From: a bacterium UBP12_UBA5184
GTDB taxonomy: Bacteria > Vulcanimicrobiota > Vulcanimicrobiia > Vulcanimicrobiales > Vulcanimicrobiaceae
Assembly (NCBI GenBank): GCA_002413145.1
Contig: DHWK01000092.1
Coordinates: 1,282-11,354 of the forward strand
Reading direction: 5' to 3'
DNA: 10,073 bases
Positions within the stretch are counted from its first letter, which is position 1; each line of letters starts with the position of its first letter. Of this stretch, positions 1-7,028 are shown piece by piece. Under the pieces are notes generated by a model. That model made no database searches, was not told the DNA's origin, and saw only the letters and a program-made list of their open reading frames with translations. The position numbers and the translations under genes were made by a program.

Positions 1-59
1 TCGCTGCGTACGTCGTGTGGCGCTCGGCCGCGCGACGCGTCGTGGTGCAAGGAGGATAA
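1..59 (+). CDS. Probable C-terminal end of an upstream gene (5' part outside the window)
   Basis: Reading from base 3 gives 18 sense codons ending in TAA at 57-59; the peptide is AAYVVWRSAARRVVVQGG. A short hydrophobic stretch followed by a basic tail with WR..ARR and glycines resembles the C-terminus of ABC-2-type membrane permeases, but 18 residues are far too few to assign a family. Support is indirect: the codons are G/C-ending like the neighbouring genes, and the stop leaves a plausible 62-base gap before the next gene on the same strand. The other two + frames are also open here, so the frame is not proven. The AGGAGG at 50-55 lies in the last codons of this reading and is too far from the next start to serve as its ribosome binding site. 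Confidence 0.35.
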   Translation, partial: AAYVVWRSAARRVVVQGG

Positions 60-121
60 GCCGAGGCAAACGCCCCGTCAGCAGGAAGTACCTCGCAGCT
101 TGATGCTAACGCTCGACCAGC

Positions 122-1471
122 ATGGCTATCGAAGAGGCCGACCTCGTCGTCATCGGGAGCGGACAGGGCGGCGTCCCGCTGGCGGTCGACGCCGCGAAGA
201 ACGGGAAGCGCGTCGTCCTCTTCGAGCGTGACAAGCTCGGTGGCAGCTGCGTCAACTACGGCTGCACGCCATCCAAAGCGTTTCTCGCGTCGGCCCACAA
301 CGCCGGCCGCGCGCGGTTAGCGAGCAGTCTCGGGGTGAACGCCGACGTGAGCGTCGACCAGCGGGCCGTCATGCAGCGCGTGCGCCGCGTCGTCGCCGAG
401 TGGCACGACGGCATCCAACCGAAACTCGAAAAGGCCGGCGTCGAGATCGTCTGTGCCGGCGCCGAGTTTGCCGGCGAGCGAATCGTGCGCGCTGGGGACC
501 GTGAAATTCGCGCGAAGCGCGTCGTCATCGATACGGGAACGAGCGCCGCGAAGCCGCCGATCGAAGGTCTGGCCGACGTTCCGTACCTGACCAATCACGA
601 CTTCTTCGACCAAGAGACGTTGCCGGAGCGGCTGATCGTGGTCGGCGGGGGCTACATCGGGCTCGAACTCGGGCAGGGGGCGCACCGTCTCGGCAGCCGC
701 GTGACCGTCGTGACGCCGGCGGACCGGGTGATGGACCGCGAAGAACCCGACGCGTCCGCCGTCCTACGTACGAGCTTCGAACGCGACGGGATGACGCTGC
801 GCTTCGACGCGAGGGCGAAACGCGTCTCACACGACGGCGGCGGCTTTCGGGTCGAGTTATCCGACGGGGGCATACTGGAAGCCGAGGGGTTACTGGTTGC
901 GACCGGACGGACGCCGAACAGCGCCGATCTCAAGGCCGAGGCCTCCGGGATCGAACTCGAGCGCGGCTTCGTCAAAGTCGATGAGTTCTTGCAGGCGACC
1001 TGTCCGGGCGTCTACGGGCTCGGCGACGTCGCGGGCCAACCCGCATTTACGCACGTCTCGTGGGAAGACTTTCGGCGCCTAAAGTCGACTTTCGCCGGCA
1101 CGCCGCGCAAGCGCGACGATCGCGTCCTCTCGTACTCGACGTTCACCGAACCACAACTGGCGCGCACCGGTTTAACCGAAGAGCAAGCGCAAAAGAAAGG
1201 CATTGCGGCGCGTTCGGTCACGCTCCAGCTCGAAGAGGTCGCGCGCGGTTCGGAATGGGACCTCGAGCTGGGGTTCTACCGCTTGGTCGTCGACACGTCG
1301 AACGACAAGATCGTCGGCGCGACGCTGGTCGGCTACGAAGCCGGCGAACTCGTGCACGTCATCGCCTTCGCGATCGAACTCGGGGCGACGTGGCGCCAGC
1401 TCGACGCCTTCATGGCCATCCATCCAACTTTCGGCGAAGGCTTGCCGAGCCTCGCTCGCTTGCTCGAGTGA
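122..1471 (+). CDS. FAD-dependent pyridine nucleotide-disulfide oxidoreductase, dihydrolipoamide-dehydrogenase-like
   Basis: A 449-residue cytosolic flavoprotein of the class I disulfide reductase family (lipoamide dehydrogenase, glutathione and mercuric reductases), which moves electrons between NAD(P)H and a disulfide through FAD and a redox cysteine pair. Visible elements in order: FAD-binding GSGQGG (12-17); the redox motif GGSCVNYGCTPSK with Cys43 and Cys48; the NAD(P)-binding GGGYIG (175-180); ATGRTPN (260-266); the second FAD motif GVYGLGDVAG (about 296-305); and the C-terminal dimerisation domain ending in HPTFGE, whose His434 and Glu439 match the acid-base pair of lipoamide dehydrogenase. 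There is no N-terminal metal-binding domain and no C-terminal cysteine pair, so it is not a standard mercuric reductase. Slightly short for the family (about 450-475 is usual). No 2-oxoacid dehydrogenase gene is nearby, so its disulfide substrate is unknown. No Shine-Dalgarno is seen within 20 bases of the ATG; this start is chosen because the FAD motif follows at the expected distance. Confidence 0.93.
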   Translation: MAIEEADLVVIGSGQGGVPLAVDAAKNGKRVVLFERDKLGGSCVNYGCTPSKAFLASAHNAGRARLASSLGVNADVSVDQRAVMQRVRRVVAEWHDGIQPKLEKAGVEIVCAGAEFAGERIVRAGDREIRAKRVVIDTGTSAAKPPIEGLADVPYLTNHDFFDQETLPERLIVVGGGYIGLELGQGAHRLGSRVTVVTPADRVMDREEPDASAVLRTSFERDGMTLRFDARAKRVSHDGGGFRVELSDGGILEAEGLLVATGRTPNSADLKAEASGIELERGFVKVDEFLQATCPGVYGLGDVAGQPAFTHVSWEDFRRLKSTFAGTPRKRDDRVLSYSTFTEPQLARTGLTEEQAQKKGIAARSVTLQLEEVARGSEWDLELGFYRLVVDTSNDKIVGATLVGYEAGELVHVIAFAIELGATWRQLDAFMAIHPTFGEGLPSLARLLE

Positions 1472-1474
1472 GTC

Positions 1475-1516
1475 GAACGCCGAAGAAGCACTGTCTTGCT
1501 GGCGTCTTCCTCGTTC
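1475..1516 (+). terminator. Imperfect hairpin just downstream of the reductase stop
   Basis: Four bases after the TGA the sequence GAACG (1475-1479) can pair with CGTTC (1512-1516), and GAAGA (1482-1486) with TCTTC (1505-1509), across a 2x2 mismatch. AGC (1487-1489) can also pair with GCT (1498-1500) around an 8-base loop. The position suits a 3'-end structure or terminator, but no T-run follows, so it is not a classical intrinsic terminator. It might be a chance inverted repeat. Confidence 0.28.
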
Positions 1517-1600
1517 CGAGCCTTGTTGCAGGCACACAGACACGGGCAGACAGTATCTACGATCCGTCGATGATTCTCGGACGCCAATGACCATGGTTGC

Positions 1601-1606
1601 GGAGGT
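1601..1606 (+). promoter_or_regulatory. Ribosome binding site GGAGGT of the NIPSNAP gene
   Basis: GGAGGT lies 6 bases upstream of the ATG at 1613, close to ideal spacing, and fixes that start. It is the strongest Shine-Dalgarno match in the window that sits at proper spacing. A seven-codon reading frame (ATG at 1587, TAA at 1608-1610) runs across it, and the segment 1587-1594 can pair with 1613-1620 over the start codon. Confidence 0.75.
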
Positions 1607-1612
1607 CTAATA

Positions 1613-1927
1613 ATGGTCGTCGAAATGCGCACCTACAAGACGAAGCCGGGGATGCGCTCCGAGTTTCTCGAGATATTTCGCTCCAAATCGACCCCGGCGC
1701 ACATCGCGATCGGCATGAAACTCTTGGGGCCGTTTTCTTCCATCGAAGATCCCGATACGTTCTTCTTCATGCGCGGCTTTCCGAACGCTGAGTCGCGCGA
1801 ACCGATGAAGGCGCAGTTCTACGAAGGGGAACTCTGGAAGGGCGAGCTGGAAAATATCCTGATGCCGATGTTGGAAAGGTATGATGTCGTCGTTGTGGAC
1901 GATCCGGAGTCTCAGATTCGGTGGTAG
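1613..1927 (+). CDS. NIPSNAP family protein
   Basis: A 104-residue protein that fits a single NIPSNAP domain, a small ferredoxin-like alpha/beta fold that usually dimerises. Family hallmarks are the N-terminal MVVEMRTYKTKPG strand (bacterial members typically begin I-V-E-x-R-T-Y-x-x-x-P-G), the central phenylalanine-rich DTFFFMRGF segment with acidic residues before it, and a C-terminal strand ending DVVVVDDPES. Length matches bacterial members of about 100 residues. The biochemical role of bacterial NIPSNAP proteins is not settled; many sit in catabolic gene clusters. No signal peptide or membrane segment is visible, so it is probably cytosolic. It lies 141 bases after the flavin reductase on the same strand, so co-transcription is possible but not shown. 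Its TAG stop lies 6 bases from the stop of the convergent MmgE/PrpD gene. Confidence 0.85.
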   Translation: MVVEMRTYKTKPGMRSEFLEIFRSKSTPAHIAIGMKLLGPFSSIEDPDTFFFMRGFPNAESREPMKAQFYEGELWKGELENILMPMLERYDVVVVDDPESQIRW

Positions 1928-1933
1928 CCGGCG

Positions 1934-3307
1934 CTATTCGGCCGCGGCGAACCCACGCAGAACGCCCGCGAACTCAGCGAAATCGGCGCGCTCATCTAGG
2001 GTCGGGACGATTGCGACGACGCGTTCCGCGGCGGCTTCGCCGAGGCGAGAAACCGCGAGCGTCATGAACTTCTCTACCACTTGTTCCCAACCGAGCGGCG
2101 AATCGACGCCACCCGGCGGATGATCGCTCTGCGCCTCGAACCTGCGGCCATCGCTTAGCGACACGCTCACGCGATGAGGCCACTTTGCCGGATACATTTC
2201 TTGAAACTGCGGGTCGAAGAGGACGCTCACACGTTTCGCCAACGCGAGGAGCGTCGCGTCTGATCGCTTCTCCTCGTCGAAGGACTCGAGCATGATCTTC
2301 CCGTCGATCAGCGCGAGCGCCGCATTATACTGGTGACTCAAAATCGCATCGAGGCGCGAGCGAATCTCCGGATGATCCGAAACGCTGATCGAGTCGCGGA
2401 ACGTCGCGATCTCGATCGCCTCGACGTCGCTCGCCTCGAAACGATGCTCGCGGCGCAGCGCCAGGAGCACGGCGATCGGCCCGTGCGTAAACCGGCACGA
2501 GGGGTACGGCTTGAGCGCGGTCGCGGAAAACTCGTACGTCGAACCAAGGTCGCGATCGAGCCGTTCGAGGTGAGGTTCGGCGGACATCACGCGGCAGATT
2601 CCCCAAGGCCCGTCGAGTATGCCGCGCGGGCCCGCCAATCCGGCGCGCCGCAATTCGACCGCCGTTACGCCGGTCTGCGCCGCCCGCGCCGCATTGAGGC
2701 TGCTGTCGGCCATCGAACCATCCACTTGATATTGCCGCAGACCCGCCGCAGCTTCGCCCGCCAGACCGAGTGCGTCGGCGGTCGCCGGTCCGTCGAGCCC
2801 GGCGATGCGCGCCGCGGCGGCGCAGGCGCTGAACGCGTTGCACGTCCCGGTATTATGAAAGCCCGCACCGTAGTGCGCCGGTCCGAGCGCGAGCGAGAGG
2901 CGCACGGCGACCTCGTGGCCGGCCAAGACTGCCGCGAGAAAATCGGCGCCCGATGCGCCGTTCGCTTCGGCGGCGGCGAGCGCGGAACTTACGACGGCGC
3001 TGCCCGGATGCAGCGGTCCTGCTTCGTACGTATCGTCGAAGGTGTGCAGCCGGCCGTGCAACGTGTTGAGGAAGGCTGCGTGCGGCGCGGGGACGCGCCA
3101 GTCCAGCGCGATGACCGACGCCTCTGCAATGCCGCCCCAGCGCCGCACGACCGCCTGCGCCGCGCGGCCTTCGTCGGTCGCGACACCCGCGCAGATGACG
3201 CCGAGCGTGTCCAGCACGTGCGCCTTGACCTTCTCGCGCAGCGGGGCAGGGACATCGCTCCACTGCAAACCGGCGACGAACTCGCCGAGCTTCTCGGCGG
3301 CGTTCAT
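1934..3307 (-). CDS. MmgE/PrpD family protein
   Basis: A 457-residue protein of the MmgE/PrpD family, which includes 2-methylcitrate dehydratase, cis-aconitate decarboxylase and iminodisuccinate epimerase; members add or remove water or CO2, or isomerise small carboxylic acids. Visible family features are HVLDTLGVICAG (about 30-41), FDDT (90-93), HPGSAVVSSAL (100-110), FHNTGTCNAFSACAAAARIAGLD (about 150-172), the GLRQYQVDGSM segment (189-199) and KPYPSC (266-271). The segment after DGSM reads DSSLNAARAAQ (201-211), where the family normally has a T-K-x-L-H-x-G-x-A-A pattern; the conserved lysine appears to be serine here, so chemistry may differ. The ATG overlaps the stop of the HyuA gene by 4 bases (ATGA) and has no Shine-Dalgarno, suggesting coupled translation. 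It is the last gene of the leftward operon. The reading frame stays open upstream into HyuA, but the start at 3307 gives the normal family N-terminus. Confidence 0.93.
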   Translation of the reverse strand: MNAAEKLGEFVAGLQWSDVPAPLREKVKAHVLDTLGVICAGVATDEGRAAQAVVRRWGGIAEASVIALDWRVPAPHAAFLNTLHGRLHTFDDTYEAGPLHPGSAVVSSALAAAEANGASGADFLAAVLAGHEVAVRLSLALGPAHYGAGFHNTGTCNAFSACAAAARIAGLDGPATADALGLAGEAAAGLRQYQVDGSMADSSLNAARAAQTGVTAVELRRAGLAGPRGILDGPWGICRVMSAEPHLERLDRDLGSTYEFSATALKPYPSCRFTHGPIAVLLALRREHRFEASDVEAIEIATFRDSISVSDHPEIRSRLDAILSHQYNAALALIDGKIMLESFDEEKRSDATLLALAKRVSVLFDPQFQEMYPAKWPHRVSVSLSDGRRFEAQSDHPPGGVDSPLGWEQVVEKFMTLAVSRLGEAAAERVVAIVPTLDERADFAEFAGVLRGFAAAE

Positions 3308-5400
3308 CGTTTGACGACGAGGTTGCCGTTGCGCGCTACCGTCGCAACGGCGCCGGTGCCAAGCAGCACCGTCGATTCGACTTCTTCCACCACCGCAGGG
3401 CCGCGCAAATTGGCGCCGGCCGCGAGGGCATAGCGATCGTAGACAGGGCATGAAACGAACGCCGCCCGCTCGGGGAGATAGACGTCGCGCTGGCCTTTCT
3501 TCGCGCGCCGGCCGCGCGCGCTCGTGCGCGCCACCTTGATCGGCTGCTCCGGCCCGCTCACGACGACGCGGCAGTTGACGACCTCGAGCGGCACATCGGG
3601 ATTGAGCCGATGGAAGCGCTCGCGATAGTGCTTCAGAAAACCGGCGCGGATGGCGGCGACGTCCCCGGCGCTCAAGCGCCCACTCGGCAGCGCAACCGAG
3701 AGTTCGAAACTCTGTCCCGCAAAACGGATCCCGAATTCGCGCCGGACCGCACACTCTCGAATCGGGACGCCGGCCGTCTTCACGAGCGCGCGTCCTTCGG
3801 TCTCCATCGCGCCCAGGACGCGATTGACCTCGGCAAAGTCGAGTTGTGCCAGCGGAGCCACGATCGCACGCAATAATTCCAAGGCCGGCGGCGCGACCAA
3901 GAAGCCGAACGCCGACATGACGCCGGCGCGCAACGGATAGACGATCGTCCGGATGTCGAGCGCGCGCGCGATGCCCTCGGCATGGACCGGACCGGCCCCG
4001 CCGTAGGCGACCAGCGTGTACTCGCGCGCGTCCTTGCCGCGCTCCAGGCAATGGATCTTCGCGGCGCGCGCCATGTTGTCGTTGACGACCTCGTGGATAC
4101 CCCAGGCCGCGCGCGTCGTCGACAAACTAAGCGGCCGCGCGACGTGTTCCTTGATCGCCGCCGCGGCCGCCTTGGCGTCTAAGCGCATCGCGCCGCCGAG
4201 AAACGAGTCGGCGGCCAAATAGCCGAGATACAGGTCGGCGTCGGTGACGGTCGGCAAGGTCCCGCCCAAACCGTAACACGCCGGACCCGGCGCCGCGGCG
4301 GCGCTGTCGGGACCGACGCGCAGCCGCCCCATCACGTCGACGCGCGCGATGCTCCCGCCGCCCGCGCCGATCTCGATCATCTCGAGCGCCGGAACTTTGA
4401 GCGGCAGCCCACTGCCCTTGGCGAACCGGTCGACGCGGCCGAATTCGAACTGGTCGGTCTTCTCCGGCGCGCCGTCGTCGATCAGGCAGACCTTCGCCGT
4501 CGTTCCGCCCATGTCGTAGGCCATGACGTGGTCGAGCCCGTGTCCCCGTCCGATGAATGATGCCGCAATCGCGCCACCGGCCGGTCCGGATTCGACCAGC
4601 CGGATCGGATGGCGCACGGCCGTTTGCGTGCTGACGGTCCCGCCGTCGGACGACATGAGCAAGAGCGGAGCCGTGATCTTCAGCGAACGCAGGCGACTCG
4701 CGAGTTCTTCAAGGTAGCCGCGGATCGCCGGCTGCACGTAGGCGTTGGCGACCGTCGTGCAGGCGCGTTCGAACTCGCGAATGTCCGGCATCACGTCGGA
4801 CGAGAGCGAGACCACGATCCCGGGCGCCTCTCGCGCGAAGATCTCCGCGATCCGCCGCTCGTGCGCCGCATTGCGATAGGCGTGCAACAGGCAGACGGCG
4901 ACCGCCGAGACCTTGTGCCGGCGCAACTCGCGCGCGAGCGTGCGCACTTCCGACTCATCGAGCGCTTCGACGACGCGCCCGGCGCTGTCGAGCCGCTCGC
5001 TCACCTCGAAGACCATCTCGCGCGCCACCAGCGGCGCCGGGATCTCGAGATCGATGGCATAGATGTCGTATCGGCTTTCGCGCCCGAATTCCAGGACATC
5101 GCGAAAACCGCGGGTCACGACGAGCGCCGTCGCGGCGCCGGTGCGTTGAATCAAGGCGTTGGTGACGAGCGTCGTTCCGTGCACGACGTTCTTCACGCCG
5201 GCGCCGGCGACGTTGTTATCGGCGATGAGTTGTTCGGCGCCTTTCAGGACCGCGCCGGCCAAGTCGTCATAATCGGTCAGCACTTTTCCGGCGGCGAGCC
5301 GGCCCGTCGCGCGATCGAGCAAGACGAGATCGGTGAACGTCCCGCCGATGTCGACGCCGAGCGCGAAATTCGCCGCCGCGCGGCGCTTTCGGGCGGTCAT
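3304..5400 (-). CDS. Hydantoinase/oxoprolinase family protein, HyuA-type (ATP-binding) subunit
   Basis: A 698-residue protein of the HyuA / 5-oxoprolinase N-half / acetone carboxylase beta family. These enzymes use ATP to activate a carbonyl or cyclic amide (hydantoins, 5-oxoproline, caprolactam, acetone or acetophenone) together with a HyuB-type partner. ASKHA-type nucleotide-binding elements are clear: VDIGGTFTD (16-24), HGTTLVTNAL (74-83), DMGGTTAK (296-303) and the glycine-rich GAGGGS (345-350), followed by YGGAGPVH (466-473). Length is normal for the family (about 650-720). A C-terminal region after about residue 500 matches the usual accessory domain. The start at 5400 is chosen because it overlaps the HyuB stop by 4 bases (ATGA) and places the first nucleotide motif near residue 17; a longer open frame upstream is antisense-free noise from the HyuB coding region. 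No Shine-Dalgarno. The substrate is not predictable from sequence. Confidence 0.95.
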   Translation of the reverse strand: MTARKRRAAANFALGVDIGGTFTDLVLLDRATGRLAAGKVLTDYDDLAGAVLKGAEQLIADNNVAGAGVKNVVHGTTLVTNALIQRTGAATALVVTRGFRDVLEFGRESRYDIYAIDLEIPAPLVAREMVFEVSERLDSAGRVVEALDESEVRTLARELRRHKVSAVAVCLLHAYRNAAHERRIAEIFAREAPGIVVSLSSDVMPDIREFERACTTVANAYVQPAIRGYLEELASRLRSLKITAPLLLMSSDGGTVSTQTAVRHPIRLVESGPAGGAIAASFIGRGHGLDHVMAYDMGGTTAKVCLIDDGAPEKTDQFEFGRVDRFAKGSGLPLKVPALEMIEIGAGGGSIARVDVMGRLRVGPDSAAAAPGPACYGLGGTLPTVTDADLYLGYLAADSFLGGAMRLDAKAAAAAIKEHVARPLSLSTTRAAWGIHEVVNDNMARAAKIHCLERGKDAREYTLVAYGGAGPVHAEGIARALDIRTIVYPLRAGVMSAFGFLVAPPALELLRAIVAPLAQLDFAEVNRVLGAMETEGRALVKTAGVPIRECAVRREFGIRFAGQSFELSVALPSGRLSAGDVAAIRAGFLKHYRERFHRLNPDVPLEVVNCRVVVSGPEQPIKVARTSARGRRAKKGQRDVYLPERAAFVSCPVYDRYALAAGANLRGPAVVEEVESTVLLGTGAVATVARNGNLVVKR

Positions 5401-7028
5401 CGATAGTCGGTTTTCGCCGAGCTCGCCGAGACGATGCCGTTCGCGACATCGCGCGCGAGCGCGGCAGGATCGCGCTCGGCCGGCGGATACGCGCCGCCGG
5501 AACCCGGCGTCTGCAGATTCAGCACGTCGCCGCGCGCGAGCGAGACCGCCGACTTGTCTAGGATCGCGGAGCCGTTGAGGCTGAGACCGCCCGGCGCGCC
5601 CGGCTTTCCGCCGCGCAATCCGAGCGGGGCGGTGTAGAGTTTGCCATGCTCGGCGCGCACCGTCATCGGAGACGCCGAGAGCGATTCGAATTCGAATTCT
5701 TGGCCGCAACCGCCGCGAAAACGGCCGGGACCGCCGGAATCGACGCGCAGCCGCTTGTGGCTCACGCGCACCGGCATCGCCGCCTCGAGCACTTCGACCG
5801 GCAAATTCGACGAGTTCGCCGGAAAGCTCATGCAGTGCAACCCGTCCTTGTTCGCGCGTGCGCCCATCCCGCCCATCACGAACATCAGGTCTGAGAACGC
5901 ATGGCCCGCTTCGCTGCGGCCCGCCATGTAGACCAAAAATTTGTTGCCGGACTCGGCCAGAATCCGTTCGGGGATCACGTCCGAGAGCGCGTGAACGATC
6001 GCGGCGGGGATATAGTGACCGGTGCTCGGCTTCATCTTGACCGGCGCGGGGAAGACCGGATTCACGAAGCTGCCGGCCGGCGCGGTGACGGTGATCGGCG
6101 CGAACGTCCCTTCGTTGTTGGGCAGCGCGGGACAGACGAGGCACTTTGTGATGTACTTGCACCACACGCCGGTATAAACGAGCGTCGAGTTGATGCCCAA
6201 GAGACTCTGCGCCGAACTTCCCGCGAAGTCGAACGCGAGCCGGCCGGCCCGCGCCGTCACGCGCACGCGAATCTCCAGCGACTGTCCGAGCGCGTCGACG
6301 GTCGTCGCGCCGTCATAGACGCCGTCTGGGATCGCGTCGGCGATCGCCGTACGCATCGTTTTCTCGGAACGTTCGAGCACCGCCGCGCCGATCTGCGAGA
6401 GATCGGGCATGCCGTGCCGTTCCAAGTACGCGCCGACGCGTTCTTCCATGACGCGGCAGCCGGCGATCAGCGCCCGCACGTCGCCCGAGACGTGGCCCGG
6501 GATGCGCACGTTGGCTTGGAGCATCGCGAAGAACGTCGCGTCCTCGCCGGCCCGCGTCGCGATGCGCAGCGGCGGGATGATCAGCCCTTCTTCGTAGACT
6601 TCCCGCGGCGAGCCCGAGAGGCTGCCGCCGATGTCGCCCATGTGCGCGATGCACTCGGCGAAACCGACGAGGCGCCGTTTGTGGAAGATCGGACACACGA
6701 TCGCGATGTCGTTGAGGTGCCCCATGATCCACCAGGGATTGTTGCTGATGAGCACGTCGCCCGGCGCCAGTTTTTCAGGCGGGAAGACCTTCAAGAGTTC
6801 CTTGACGACAATCGAGGTCGCGCCCGTCTTCGAGGCGATGCTCACGTCGGCGGCGAGCAGATTGCCCTTGGGATCGTAGAGCATCGCGCCGAAGTCACGT
6901 CCTTCGACCACGACCTTCGACATCGAGGTCCGCACGATGGCGAAGGCGCCCTCGTCGACGATCATGATGAGGCCGTTCCAGAGGATCTCGAGATCGACCG
7001 GATCGAGCGCGCGACGGCGAAGGTTCAA
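5397..7028 (-). CDS. Hydantoinase B/oxoprolinase family protein, HyuB-type subunit
   Basis: A 543-residue protein of the HyuB / 5-oxoprolinase C-half / acetone carboxylase alpha family, the partner that completes the reaction after ATP activation by HyuA. Family signs are the N-terminal LDPVDLEIL (8-16), RTSMSKVVVEGRDFGAMLYD (about 33-52), the block N97-P-W-W-I-M-G-H104-L-N-D107, and AHMGDIGG with His129 and Asp132, probable metal or active-site residues. A glycine-rich C-terminal part (SGGPGRFRGGCGQ, LRGGKPGAPGG, TPGSGG) is typical. The first block differs from the common NDPYxGGTHLPD. The start codon is TTG at 7028, overlapping the DUF4387 stop by 4 bases (TTGA); later starts would delete the conserved DPVDLEI segment. 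No Shine-Dalgarno, so translation is likely coupled. HyuB is transcribed before HyuA here, the reverse of the more common order. Confidence 0.94.
   Translation of the reverse strand: MNLRRRALDPVDLEILWNGLIMIVDEGAFAIVRTSMSKVVVEGRDFGAMLYDPKGNLLAADVSIASKTGATSIVVKELLKVFPPEKLAPGDVLISNNPWWIMGHLNDIAIVCPIFHKRRLVGFAECIAHMGDIGGSLSGSPREVYEEGLIIPPLRIATRAGEDATFFAMLQANVRIPGHVSGDVRALIAGCRVMEERVGAYLERHGMPDLSQIGAAVLERSEKTMRTAIADAIPDGVYDGATTVDALGQSLEIRVRVTARAGRLAFDFAGSSAQSLLGINSTLVYTGVWCKYITKCLVCPALPNNEGTFAPITVTAPAGSFVNPVFPAPVKMKPSTGHYIPAAIVHALSDVIPERILAESGNKFLVYMAGRSEAGHAFSDLMFVMGGMGARANKDGLHCMSFPANSSNLPVEVLEAAMPVRVSHKRLRVDSGGPGRFRGGCGQEFEFESLSASPMTVRAEHGKLYTAPLGLRGGKPGAPGGLSLNGSAILDKSAVSLARGDVLNLQTPGSGGAYPPAERDPAALARDVANGIVSASSAKTDYR

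Noticed and set aside
50..55. AGGAGG as the ribosome binding site of the flavin reductase
   Set aside because: It is more than 60 bases from the ATG at 122, and no start codon in that frame lies at a workable distance.
1523..1559. Possible sigma-70-like promoter before the NIPSNAP gene (TTGTTG or TTGCAG with a downstream TATCTA or CAGTAT)
   Set aside because: Matches to the -10 element are poor and the spacings are wrong, so nothing rises above chance.
1925..1936. TAGC-CGGC-GCTA mini inverted repeat between the convergent genes
   Set aside because: It arises largely because both genes end in TAG on opposite strands. The stem is only four base pairs and there is no T-run.
2333..3433. A 366-codon open frame on the + strand opposite the MmgE/PrpD gene
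   Set aside because: Antisense shadow with no motif; the - strand protein has family features throughout.
3308..4051. Upstream extension of the MmgE/PrpD reading frame, which would give a 705-residue protein
   Set aside because: The added residues overlap HyuA in another frame and are Arg-rich; the normal N-terminus begins at 3307.
5401..6165. Upstream extension of the HyuA reading frame, which would give a 953-residue protein
   Set aside because: The extra part overlaps HyuB in another frame and reads as Arg-rich noise. The family N-terminus begins near the ATG at 5400.
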